Made by a program: the position numbers and the translations under genes. Of a stretch of DNA of 55,745 bases, positions 25,816 to 33,923 are shown one piece after another. The notes below the pieces were generated by a model that was given only the letters and a program-made list of their open reading frames with translations, made no database searches and was not told the DNA's origin. Position 1 is the first letter of the stretch, and the number at the start of each line of letters is the position of its first letter. Source of the DNA: Desulfurivibrio sp. (lineage in GTDB: Bacteria; Desulfobacterota; Desulfobulbia; Desulfobulbales; SURF-16); the NCBI GenBank assembly GCA_003605035.1, contig QZKJ01000101.1, positions 1 to 55,745 of the forward strand. Direction: 5' to 3'.

Positions 25816-27774
25816 TTAGAGAAGCAATAACATCACGATGATTGCCGCCACAATATAGGCGATATAGAGATGAATATTGCCATGCTGAATCCAGCGCAGC
25901 ATCTGCAGCAGATGAAAAAACGGCTTGATGATCATTTCGTGTATTTTATTTTCAGCGATATCAAGCACCTCGGTATAATAAATCGTCTGGCCCGGGAAAA
26001 TCTTGCGGATGCCGGTATAAAAAGTCTTCACCGGCACAAAAGGGCGGTAAAAATCGATCATGGAAGCGGCATAGGAGGTGCCGGTATACTGCATGCGCAC
26101 CGTGGGCCTGGTAAACCCGCAGCCCCAGGTTGGCCCGGCCCCCACCTCCTTGCGCCAGTACAGCCCCTTGCGCAGGAGGGAAACAAGCAGAAACAGGGCG
26201 ATAAAAAAAGCAGCGGTTTTGGAGATGTTGCGCAGCAGCTCGATGAAAGCAGCCGGATTATAAGCGCCCGCTGGCTGCAGATCAGTGATGCCTCTGAAGG
26301 CCAGCCGGACAAAAGGCTCGGGCAGTACGCCGATCAGCAGGCATGCCAGGGCAAGCAAAATCATGGTCAGCTTCATGGACAACCCCGCCTCGCCGGCCTG
26401 CGCGGCCTTTTCCGTGCGCGGCTCACCCAGAAAAGCAAGCCCCACCAGCTTGGTGAAGCAGGCAGTGGCGAGTCCTCCGATTACTGCCAGGGATATGATG
26501 GCCAGCGCCGACAGAATAAAGGCGGTGCGCTGGAGATGAATGCCCTGAAAACTGCCATAATAAATGAGAAATTCGCCGATAAAGCCGCTGAAGGGGGGCA
26601 GGCCTGAGATTGCCAGCGAACCGACCAGAAATGTCCGGCCGGTGACCGGCATTCTTTTCATTAATCCGCCCAGTTGATCGATGGATCTTGTTTTTGCCTT
26701 GTGCAGCACGGCGCCTGCCCCCATAAAGAGCAGGGATTTGAATATCGAATGATTCAACACATGCATGAAGGCGCCGGCAAAACCGAAAAAGGCCATGGCC
26801 TCGGTTTTGGTGGCCACCCCGATCATGCCCACGCCGAGGCCGATCAGGATAATGCCGATATTCTCGACACTGCTGTAGGCCAGCAGCTTTTTCACATCCT
26901 GGTTGCCGAGGGCACACACCACGCCAAGAACCCCGGTGGCCATGCCGACAATCAGGACGATCTGCCCGAAAACCATGGAGGGCACTCCCAGCAGGGCATA
27001 GATGCGGATGATGCCGTAGATGCCCATCTTGATCATGACACCGGACATGATCGCCGAGATATGACTTGGCGCAGCGGGATGGGCATAAGGCAGCCAGATG
27101 TGCAGGGGAAAGATGCCCGCTTTTGAGCCAAAACCAAGGAAGGCAAGGATAAAAACCACCAGCTTGGCCGAGTCGGGAATTGCCGCAAATCCCGCAAAGG
27201 CAAAATCCCCGGTGTAGCTGTAGATCAGGGCAAAGGCGGCAAAGAGCAACATGGCGCCGCCCTGGGCAAAGATAAAATAAAGGTAACCGGCCTGCCTGGT
27301 CTCTTTGTTCTGAAAGTCATGGACCACGAGAAAATACGAAGAAACCGACATGATTTCCCAGGCCAGGGCAAAGGTGGGAATATTGTCGGCGCAGGCCACC
27401 AGGGCCATGGAAACGATGAGAATCGCATTGAAGAAATAATTTATGGCGGTCCTGAAGGATTGCTCCTTTTTTTCCATATAATGGAAACTGTAAAACATGG
27501 CCAGCGGTGAAATGATAAAGATCGGCAACAGGAAGAAGGCGGAGATGCTGTCCATCTGAAAGGACAGGGTAAAAATGTGCAGCCACGGCAGGGAAACTCT
27601 GGCGGCAACACCCTGCTGCAGGAGCACGGAAAGGGCGGGAAAGAGCCCCAGCAGGCAACCGGCGGCAACCACCACGCAGCTGCCTGCCTTCATCACAGTG
27701 AACTGCCGGTGTACCAGGAGAGGCAAAACGCCCCCGCAGAGTATCACCGCAAGAGACAGAAAAAAGGTATCCAT
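25816..27774 (-). CDS. Ehr-like complex membrane subunit, HyfB/NuoL-like antiporter protein
   Basis: 652 residues and about 16 hydrophobic segments. It is a NuoL/HyfB-type antiporter subunit. GFGSKAGIFPLHIWLPYAHP and SHISAIMSGVMIKMGIYGII carry the broken-helix and membrane Lys signature, VKKLLAYSSVENIGIILIG carries the second channel, and LNHSIFKSLLFMGAGAVLHK the family lysine. A longer C-terminal region follows, with a hydrophilic segment before a last helix (HLYIAYIVAAIIVMLLLL). It is the first gene of the operon. AAGGGGG lies four bases before the ATG, and a 12-bp perfect palindrome CTTTTGCAAAAG lies just upstream (27783-27794). Confidence 0.9.
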   Translation of the reverse strand: MDTFFLSLAVILCGGVLPLLVHRQFTVMKAGSCVVVAAGCLLGLFPALSVLLQQGVAARVSLPWLHIFTLSFQMDSISAFFLLPIFIISPLAMFYSFHYMEKKEQSFRTAINYFFNAILIVSMALVACADNIPTFALAWEIMSVSSYFLVVHDFQNKETRQAGYLYFIFAQGGAMLLFAAFALIYSYTGDFAFAGFAAIPDSAKLVVFILAFLGFGSKAGIFPLHIWLPYAHPAAPSHISAIMSGVMIKMGIYGIIRIYALLGVPSMVFGQIVLIVGMATGVLGVVCALGNQDVKKLLAYSSVENIGIILIGLGVGMIGVATKTEAMAFFGFAGAFMHVLNHSIFKSLLFMGAGAVLHKAKTRSIDQLGGLMKRMPVTGRTFLVGSLAISGLPPFSGFIGEFLIYYGSFQGIHLQRTAFILSALAIISLAVIGGLATACFTKLVGLAFLGEPRTEKAAQAGEAGLSMKLTMILLALACLLIGVLPEPFVRLAFRGITDLQPAGAYNPAAFIELLRNISKTAAFFIALFLLVSLLRKGLYWRKEVGAGPTWGCGFTRPTVRMQYTGTSYAASMIDFYRPFVPVKTFYTGIRKIFPGQTIYYTEVLDIAENKIHEMIIKPFFHLLQMLRWIQHGNIHLYIAYIVAAIIVMLLLL

Positions 27775-28460
27775 TAATCCCCCTTTTGCAAAAGCACCTA
27801 AAGCATCGATATCGTCGATAAGCTGCGGACGCCAACCGCTCAGACTCGGCTCGGCAACAGCTCACCTGCAATCCCGGCAACAAACAAGACCCGCAAAAAC
27901 AGGAGAAATAAGGCCTTCCCCTGTCTCCCTGCATCAGCCTCACTTTTTACAGCATGGCAATTATTCACGCGAGTGGCGCCCCATTGGCGCGCCACTCGCT
28001 ATCGTCGTCGGTCAATGAGGGCCGGAAGAGGATATCATGGTCCGGCTGTTCTTGGCAGGCGGCGAAAAATGGCTGAACAGCGACCATTGTCGTCGGTCAT
28101 ATGGATAAGCGAACCCTCAACGGGTTGCCTTGCCCTGGCTGGCGGCAAAGCATGGGCTTAATACAGCTCTCATGTTTGTAAAGTCAAGAAAAAAATTTTC
28201 TGAAAATTTTTCATTTTTAATTTTTTATCTCCTATTCGCCAAGTTATCATTCTAACAATAAAAAAAACTATAATTATTTTTCTTGACCAGGGTTTATTTT
28301 AAAATATCCCTTTGTCTTGCGCGCCCGGCAATCCTGCCGGTATTATTTTTTATCGCCAACACCCATGCATGAGGTTACACTGTCTTTAAACCTGGAAAGC
28401 TGTATTCATTTTTCATTCCCCTAATAACCTTGTCCGCACCTTGTTTTGCGTTTCTGCCTT
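27775..28460. other. 686-bp divergent intergenic region between the Ehr-like operon and uvrA
   Basis: No supported gene. It contains CTTTTGCAAAAG (27783-27794), a perfect 11-bp GC-rich hairpin (GCGAGTGGCGC at 27969-27979 with GCGCCACTCGC at 27989-27999), and a direct repeat GTCGTCGGTCA near 28004 and 28090. An AT-rich palindrome AAAAATTTTC-T-GAAAATTTTT lies at 28191-28211, and a CCGGCA/TGCCGG inverted repeat near 28327. These could be regulator or nucleoid-protein sites. No complete sigma-70 promoter is convincing, and no obvious LexA box was recognised. Confidence 0.5.
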
Positions 28461-31292
28461 ATGGAACCTGATACCATCCGCATTCGGGGCGCCCGGATGC
28501 ACAACCTGAAAAATATTGATGTTGATCTGCCACGCAACCGGCTGATCGTTTTCACCGGGCTTTCCGGCTCCGGCAAATCCAGTCTCGCCTTTGACACCCT
28601 CTACGCCGAGGGGCAAAGGCGTTATGTGGAGTCGCTATCCACCTATGCCCGCCAATTCCTCGGGCAGATGGATAAGCCGGACGTCGATTCCCTGGAGGGC
28701 TTGTCTCCGGCCGTATCCATCGAGCAGCGCACCACCAGCCGCAATCCCCGCTCCACGGTCGGCACGATTACGGAAATCTATGACTATCTGCGCCTGCTTT
28801 TCGCCAGGGTCGGACGCCAGCACTGCCCTGACTGCGGCCTGGAAATCCGGCCCCAATCCATTGAAAATATGGTTGACACCTTATTGGCCATGCCGGAGGG
28901 CACCAGGTGCCTGCTGCTTGCTCCCCTGGTTGACGGCAGAAAAGGTGAACATGTCGAAATCCTGAACAAACTCCGCAAGGACGGGTTTGCCCGCGTGCGG
29001 ATTGACGGCGAACTCCGCAATCTCGATGAAAAAATCGAGCTTGCCAAAACCAAAAGGCATACCATTGAGGCGGTGGTTGACCGCATCATCATCAAACCTT
29101 CGGCCAGACAGCGGCTTGCCCAGTCCATTGCCACTGCCGTGCAGCTGACGAACGGCTTTCTGCTGGCCTCCTTTCCTGATACCCAGGAGGAAAAACTTTT
29201 CAGCGAGCGGGCAGCCTGTGTGCAGTGCGGCACCAGTCTGCTTGATCTGAGCCCCCAGCTCTTTTCCTTTAATAACCCCAAGGGGGCCTGCGAGGAATGC
29301 GGCGGCCTGGGGGTAAAGCATTTTTTCGACCCCCATCTGGTGGTGCCCGACCCCAGCCTCTCCCTGCGCCAGGGCGCCATCGCCCCCTGGCGCAACAGGG
29401 CCTCCTCATCTTATTCAAGCCAGCTGCTGGAGGCCCTGGCCAAACACTATGCCTTTCCGATGACAACCCCTTTTGCCAGGCTGCCGGAAAAGGCCAGAAA
29501 TGTCATTCTCTATGGCACCGGCCGCGAGACCATCTTTTTTCACTATGTGCGAGGCAGCAGAACGCTCACCTCGCAGACCCCTTTTGAGGGTGTCCTGCCG
29601 CAGCTGGCCCGGCTGTACCTGGAAACCACCTCCAGTGCCAGCCGGGACGAGCTGGCCCTTTTCATGAACGAACAGACCTGCCCAGCCTGCCATGGCGCCC
29701 GGCTGAAACGGTCGGCCCTGGCCGTGCGCGTCGGTCCCTGGGCCATTCATGAACTGACCGCCGTGAGTATTATTCAGCTGGCTGCGGAATTGCCGCGCCT
29801 CACATTCAGCCAGCAGGAACAGCTCATCTCCCATCCCATCGTCAAGGAAATCCAGAACCGGCTCACCTTCCTGCTGGACGTCGGCCTCGGCTATCTGTCC
29901 CTGAACCGCACGGCGGCAACCCTTTCCGGAGGGGAAGCCCAGCGCATCCGGCTGGCCTCGCAGATCGGTTCGCGGCTGGCCGGCGTGCTCTACATTCTCG
30001 ATGAACCTAGCATCGGCCTGCATCAGCGGGATAATGAAAGACTGATCAAAACCCTCACCAATCTCCGCGATATCGGCAACACGGTCATTGTCGTCGAACA
30101 TGACAGTGAAACCATCGCCGCCGCCGACCATGTGCTTGACATCGGGCCCGGCGCCGGCGTGCATGGCGGCCAGGTCATTTACAACGGACCGGTTGCCGGC
30201 CTGCTGCAGGAAGAAGCATCAATGACCGGCGGCTTTCTTTCCGGCCGGCTGGAAATCCCCATACCTGCCAAAAGACGGTCACCCAGGTCCAAAAAGGATT
30301 GGCTGCATCTCTCCGGCTCCAGCGCCAACAATTTAAAAAAGGTGGATGCCGCCTTCCCCCTTGGGGTGATGACCTGTGTCACCGGCGTATCCGGCTCCGG
30401 CAAAAGTTCACTGGTCATGGAGTGCCTGTTCAGAGGGGCCAGGGAAGGTCTGGGCAAGACGCTCCATGCCGGCAGCGGGCAGTTTGCCTCCATCAGCGGT
30501 CTTGATAAGATAGACAGTGTGATTGATATTGATCAGAGCCCCATCGGCCGCACCCCCCGCTCAAATCCAGCCACCTACACCGGGGTGCTCACCCCGATCC
30601 GGGAACTGCTGGCGCGCCTGCCGGAATCACGGGCCCGGGGCTATCAGCCGGGCCGTTTCAGTTTCAACCTGAAAGGCGGTCGCTGCGAGGCATGCGAGGG
30701 AGACGGAGTGATCAAAATCGCCATGCATTTTCTGCCCGATATCTATGTGACCTGCGAGACGTGTAACGGCAAACGCTACAACCAGGAAACCCTGGAGATC
30801 AACTACCGGGGGAAAAACATCGCGGAAATTCTGGCCATGAATGTGGAAGAGGCCCTGCAGTTTTTCACCAATATTCCGGCCATCAAAAATCGCCTGCAGA
30901 CCCTGGTGGACGTGGGCCTGTCCTACATCTCACTGGGTCAGTCGTCGGTAACCCTTTCCGGCGGCGAGGCCCAGCGGATCAAGCTGGCCCGCGAACTGCG
31001 CAAACGAGGGACGGGGAAAACCCTTTACATCCTGGACGAACCGACCACCGGCCTGCATCCGGCAGATATCAAATACCTACTGACCGTTCTTTCCCGGCTG
31101 GTTGACAACGGCAATACCGTTGTTATTATTGAACACAATCTCGATGTGATTAAAACAGCCGACTTCCTCATTGATCTCGGGCCTGAAGGAGGAGATGAGG
31201 GTGGTGAGATTGTGGCGGCAGGCACCCCGGAGGACATCGCAAAAGCGCCTCACTCCTATACCGGCATGTTTTTAAAGCAGATCCTGACATGA
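28461..31292 (+). CDS. uvrA: Excinuclease ABC subunit UvrA
   Basis: 943 residues, the usual UvrA length. It is the damage-sensing ABC ATPase dimer of nucleotide excision repair and loads UvrB on DNA. The tandem ATPase halves show Walker [21 protein letters not shown] and [11 protein letters not shown], signatures [17 protein letters not shown] and [17 protein letters not shown], and Walker [16 protein letters not shown] and [15 protein letters not shown]. Zinc modules are [18 protein letters not shown] / CEECGGLGV and [12 protein letters not shown] / CETCNGKRY. The start at 28461 ([11 protein letters not shown]) fits homology; a TTG five codons earlier is possible. No Shine-Dalgarno is evident. 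Confidence 0.97.
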   Translation: MEPDTIRIRGARMHNLKNIDVDLPRNRLIVFTGLSGSGKSSLAFDTLYAEGQRRYVESLSTYARQFLGQMDKPDVDSLEGLSPAVSIEQRTTSRNPRSTVGTITEIYDYLRLLFARVGRQHCPDCGLEIRPQSIENMVDTLLAMPEGTRCLLLAPLVDGRKGEHVEILNKLRKDGFARVRIDGELRNLDEKIELAKTKRHTIEAVVDRIIIKPSARQRLAQSIATAVQLTNGFLLASFPDTQEEKLFSERAACVQCGTSLLDLSPQLFSFNNPKGACEECGGLGVKHFFDPHLVVPDPSLSLRQGAIAPWRNRASSSYSSQLLEALAKHYAFPMTTPFARLPEKARNVILYGTGRETIFFHYVRGSRTLTSQTPFEGVLPQLARLYLETTSSASRDELALFMNEQTCPACHGARLKRSALAVRVGPWAIHELTAVSIIQLAAELPRLTFSQQEQLISHPIVKEIQNRLTFLLDVGLGYLSLNRTAATLSGGEAQRIRLASQIGSRLAGVLYILDEPSIGLHQRDNERLIKTLTNLRDIGNTVIVVEHDSETIAAADHVLDIGPGAGVHGGQVIYNGPVAGLLQEEASMTGGFLSGRLEIPIPAKRRSPRSKKDWLHLSGSSANNLKKVDAAFPLGVMTCVTGVSGSGKSSLVMECLFRGAREGLGKTLHAGSGQFASISGLDKIDSVIDIDQSPIGRTPRSNPATYTGVLTPIRELLARLPESRARGYQPGRFSFNLKGGRCEACEGDGVIKIAMHFLPDIYVTCETCNGKRYNQETLEINYRGKNIAEILAMNVEEALQFFTNIPAIKNRLQTLVDVGLSYISLGQSSVTLSGGEAQRIKLARELRKRGTGKTLYILDEPTTGLHPADIKYLLTVLSRLVDNGNTVVIIEHNLDVIKTADFLIDLGPEGGDEGGEIVAAGTPEDIAKAPHSYTGMFLKQILT

Positions 31293-31341
31293 AGAAGTTA
31301 ATTGATTGACTGGATAAGCCCTTCAGTGGTAAATGTTCAGG

Positions 31342-31445
31342 GGCCGTTAAAGAAATAACCATTACTTTGCCGGCTATTTTTTTGTTACGGCCCTTTATGC
31401 CGTTTACAGCATTTCGCTGTACAGTTATTTTGAACAACGGCTTAG
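31342..31445 (+). repeat. Dispersed ~105-bp structured intergenic repeat, copy 1
   Basis: This stretch before secB shares its layout and many blocks with 47911-48012: a GCCGTTA start, GTTACGGC, TTATGCCGTT, GCATTTC-GT, TTATTTT and the end ACAACGGCTTA (AACGGCTTA). Internal complementary arms GCCGTT and AACGGC suggest a folded element. Confidence 0.65.
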
Positions 31446-31498
31446 CCTGTTAAGCAACTAACTATGCAATTTTTAATCCTCAATAAAAGGAACGACCC

Positions 31499-31993
31499 AT
31501 GGCTGAACAGAATGAGAAAAATGCTTCCCCACAGGGTGAAGCTCCTGTTTTCAGGCTGCAGAAACTGTATCTCAAGGACCTCTCCTTCGAAAATCCCAAT
31601 GCCCCGGAAACCTTTCTGACGCCGCAGGAACCGAAAGTCGAAGTGAATCTTGGCCTGAAAAATAAGAAACTGGAAAATGACCATTGGGAGGTCAGCCTGT
31701 CGGTAACCGCGACCGTGACCAATAACAAGGACGGGAAAACGCTGTTTATCGTGGAAATCGAACACGCCGGCGTCTATATCCTGAAAAACATCCCGGAGGA
31801 GCATCTGGCCATGGTCCTCGCGGTTGACTGCCCCACCCTGATGTTCCCCTTTACCCGGCAGATCATGAGTCAGGTTTCGGTGGATGGCGGATTCATGCCC
31901 TTCCTGATGGAGCCGGTGAACTTCATGGCTCTTTTCCAGAACGCCATGAAAAAGAGACAGGAACAGGCAAAAGCAAACGAACAGCAGCAGTAA
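31499..31993 (+). CDS. secB: Protein-export chaperone SecB
   Basis: 164 residues, normal size. SecB keeps preproteins unfolded in the cytoplasm and delivers them to SecA. Typical blocks are FRLQKLYLKDLSFENPNAPE, KVEVNLGLKNKKL and VTVTATV-like SLSVTATVTNNKDGKTLFIV. EIEHAGVYILKNIPEEHL and FPFTRQIMSQVSVDGGFMPF follow, then LMEPVNFMALFQNAM. The C-terminus is Gln/Lys-rich. AAGGA is eight bases before the ATG. SecB is mainly known from Proteobacteria in the broad sense, which fits the taxonomic guess. Confidence 0.95.
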   Translation: MAEQNEKNASPQGEAPVFRLQKLYLKDLSFENPNAPETFLTPQEPKVEVNLGLKNKKLENDHWEVSLSVTATVTNNKDGKTLFIVEIEHAGVYILKNIPEEHLAMVLAVDCPTLMFPFTRQIMSQVSVDGGFMPFLMEPVNFMALFQNAMKKRQEQAKANEQQQ

Positions 31994-32007
31994 TCCCCTT
32001 CCCAAAC

Positions 32008-32064
32008 GCCAAAAGGCACCCGGCGGTAAAATCGCCTGGTGCCTTTTGGCCTGATGCTTTTTTT
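32008..32064. terminator. Terminator between secB and the secretin gene (convergent)
   Basis: GCCAAAAGGCACC and GGTGCCTTTTGGC form a perfect 13-bp stem, with an inner GGCG/CGCC pairing. A T run follows a few bases later on the forward strand. It ends secB and may also serve the pilus operon on the other strand. Confidence 0.8.
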
Positions 32065-32082
32065 ATCGGCCTGGCTTGCTTT

Positions 32083-33855
32083 TTACGGCAGCACCACCGG
32101 CCTGAGCAGTATTACCAGTTCCTTCCGCTCCTTGACTGTCCCGCTTTCGCCAAAGAGTTTGCCACCCGGGCCCGGGAGGTCTCCCACCCCGGGTATCTGC
32201 GATTCGGAGTAATCGCTGGCACTGTCAATCAAACCGCCGACGATCAGCATCTCGCCATTTTTGATCTTCACCAGGGTCGTCATTTCCCGGATAGCCACCT
32301 CAGGCAGACCAACTTCACTGCCGGCGGTGCCAAACTGTTTATACTCAATGGGGGTCTGCACCTGCGAGGTCACCGGAGTCAGGGTGAGAATCACTTCATT
32401 GTCATCAACGATGGTGGCAATAACCGCCATGCCCAGCCCGGACATCACGCTTGATGTTTCCACACTGTAGGTGACGACGCCGTCTTCCACACTGGCATCC
32501 ACATTGTTAATATAGGTGAGCGTCGAACCCACGGATATCATGGCCGGCTGACCGTTCATCACGCTGATTTTGGGATTGGAAATGACCTCCACATGGCCCT
32601 GTTCTTCTATGGCGTCCAAAATGAGGCCGAAGTTCTGGGTGTCTACCGTCAGAAATCTGTTCTGGGTGCCGAAGTCATGATAAAAGGGATTCAGCTTCTG
32701 AAAATCCAGGGACAAACTGAAGGGGTTGCTGGGATTCTGCAGCAGATCCTCCCAGTTGATGCCCGTCCTGTTGTCGGCCGAGAGGGTTACCTCCACAATT
32801 TTGGCCTCAATGGACACCTGCCGGTACAGCTCTTTTTTCAGGTTCTCGATATAATTACCCACTTTTTCCAGCAGAGACCGCGGCGCGGTAACGGTAATCA
32901 GGCCAACCGGCTTGTCGATGGTATAATACCCCTTGCCGGGCTTTCTGTTGGTGACCACAGTGGGTTGCACGGCTTCAGCGCCAACCACCAGCATCTGCTG
33001 GCCTTCCGGTGCGGACGAGGGCGGACTGACAACCTCCTCCGTGGTCCAGATATCAAGTATCTGATCAAGATTCTGTCTGATATTTGCCCAGATATCAAAG
33101 CTGTTGGCATTTTCCGGCTGGCTGGTAATCTGAATTTTACCCGACATCTCATGGGCTGCCACCTTGTTGCCGCCCAGCACATCACCGCCTACTCCCAGAT
33201 TAAACTGAGGCGACATAAACGGCATGGCAACATGAAATTTTCTGGTTTCCTTGTGTTTAATAATGATGGAATTGCCCTTTACCTCATGGAAATAATCCAG
33301 CTGGCGCAGAATATTGTCAATGGATTCGAAAAAATCATCCTCGGCCCGGATATCAACATCAACGAGCGCCCCCTGATCAACATCATTGGCCCAGCTGACA
33401 TTCATCCCCTTCAACACGGCCAGTTTCTTCAAGATTTCCCTGAGGGTTACCGGGCCAGTATTCGAAGAAATGTCGGCGCCGACCGGGATGGCAAAATCAT
33501 CTGTGCCGATAGTCTCGGTTTCGGAAAGCAAAAAGGTTGGCTGCTGGAATCGGGAAGGCAACTCCGCAGGTGCGGCCTTCTGCTGACCGGCGTCGCCCTG
33601 AAAGGCATCGGCATTAACAGCCTGCGAAGTATGCTTGTTCATAAAATCCTGCGCGTGCTGTTCACCTTTGAAATCCGGCGCTTTTTTCGAACAACCGGCT
33701 AGAAAAGAAAGCAGCATTAAAGTGACCAGGATCAATGCCCCACTTCTCAACCTGTGTCTGAAGGGCATTCCCATGTTTTGCCGATTTTTGCGGCAAATGC
33801 TCCTCTGCGACCCATGACAAGAAAAGCGTGTTATCATTTTCATCTTTATTTCCAT
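32083..33855 (-). CDS. Type IV pilus secretin (PilQ/MshL-type), lipoprotein
   Basis: Up to 590 residues. A lipoprotein signal (LMLLSFLAGC) lies after an N-terminal extension; ATGs at 33855, 33843 and further in are all possible starts. Next come a short N-domain (LREILKKLAVLKGMNVSWAN) and a secretin N1-like region. The secretin barrel then shows VSIEAKIVEVTLSADNRTGI, NFGLILDAIEEQGHVEVISN, PKISVMNGQPAMISVGSTL, IREMTTLVKIKNGEMLIVGG, and IPGVGDLPGPGGKLFGESG near the end. It should form the outer-membrane pore for the pilus fibre. It resembles MshL more than canonical PilQ because the AMIN domains sit in the preceding gene. It is the last gene of the pil operon. Confidence 0.85.
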   Translation of the reverse strand: MEIKMKMITRFSCHGSQRSICRKNRQNMGMPFRHRLRSGALILVTLMLLSFLAGCSKKAPDFKGEQHAQDFMNKHTSQAVNADAFQGDAGQQKAAPAELPSRFQQPTFLLSETETIGTDDFAIPVGADISSNTGPVTLREILKKLAVLKGMNVSWANDVDQGALVDVDIRAEDDFFESIDNILRQLDYFHEVKGNSIIIKHKETRKFHVAMPFMSPQFNLGVGGDVLGGNKVAAHEMSGKIQITSQPENANSFDIWANIRQNLDQILDIWTTEEVVSPPSSAPEGQQMLVVGAEAVQPTVVTNRKPGKGYYTIDKPVGLITVTAPRSLLEKVGNYIENLKKELYRQVSIEAKIVEVTLSADNRTGINWEDLLQNPSNPFSLSLDFQKLNPFYHDFGTQNRFLTVDTQNFGLILDAIEEQGHVEVISNPKISVMNGQPAMISVGSTLTYINNVDASVEDGVVTYSVETSSVMSGLGMAVIATIVDDNEVILTLTPVTSQVQTPIEYKQFGTAGSEVGLPEVAIREMTTLVKIKNGEMLIVGGLIDSASDYSESQIPGVGDLPGPGGKLFGESGTVKERKELVILLRPVVLP

Positions 33856-33923
33856 ACCTTTCGTGGCAAGACAAGGCTGGTAACACTTCAGCCCGCAGCC
33901 TTTGAGAAATGAAGTCGGAACTT

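Noticed and set aside
20447..27774. Reading the operon as an active group 4 NiFe hydrogenase or formate hydrogenlyase.
   Set aside because: The large subunit lacks both CxxC ligand pairs, and no hydrogenase maturation or formate dehydrogenase genes are present.
27575..28018. A forward frame of 147 codons at the start of the uvrA upstream region.
   Set aside because: Half of it is antisense to the HyfB-like gene, and the remainder passes through a GC-rich hairpin with no protein-like pattern.
28191..28460. A LexA/SOS box or full sigma-70 promoter for uvrA.
   Set aside because: A TTGACC near 28285 has no -10 at the right distance, and no CTG-N10-CAG or comparable operator was convincing.
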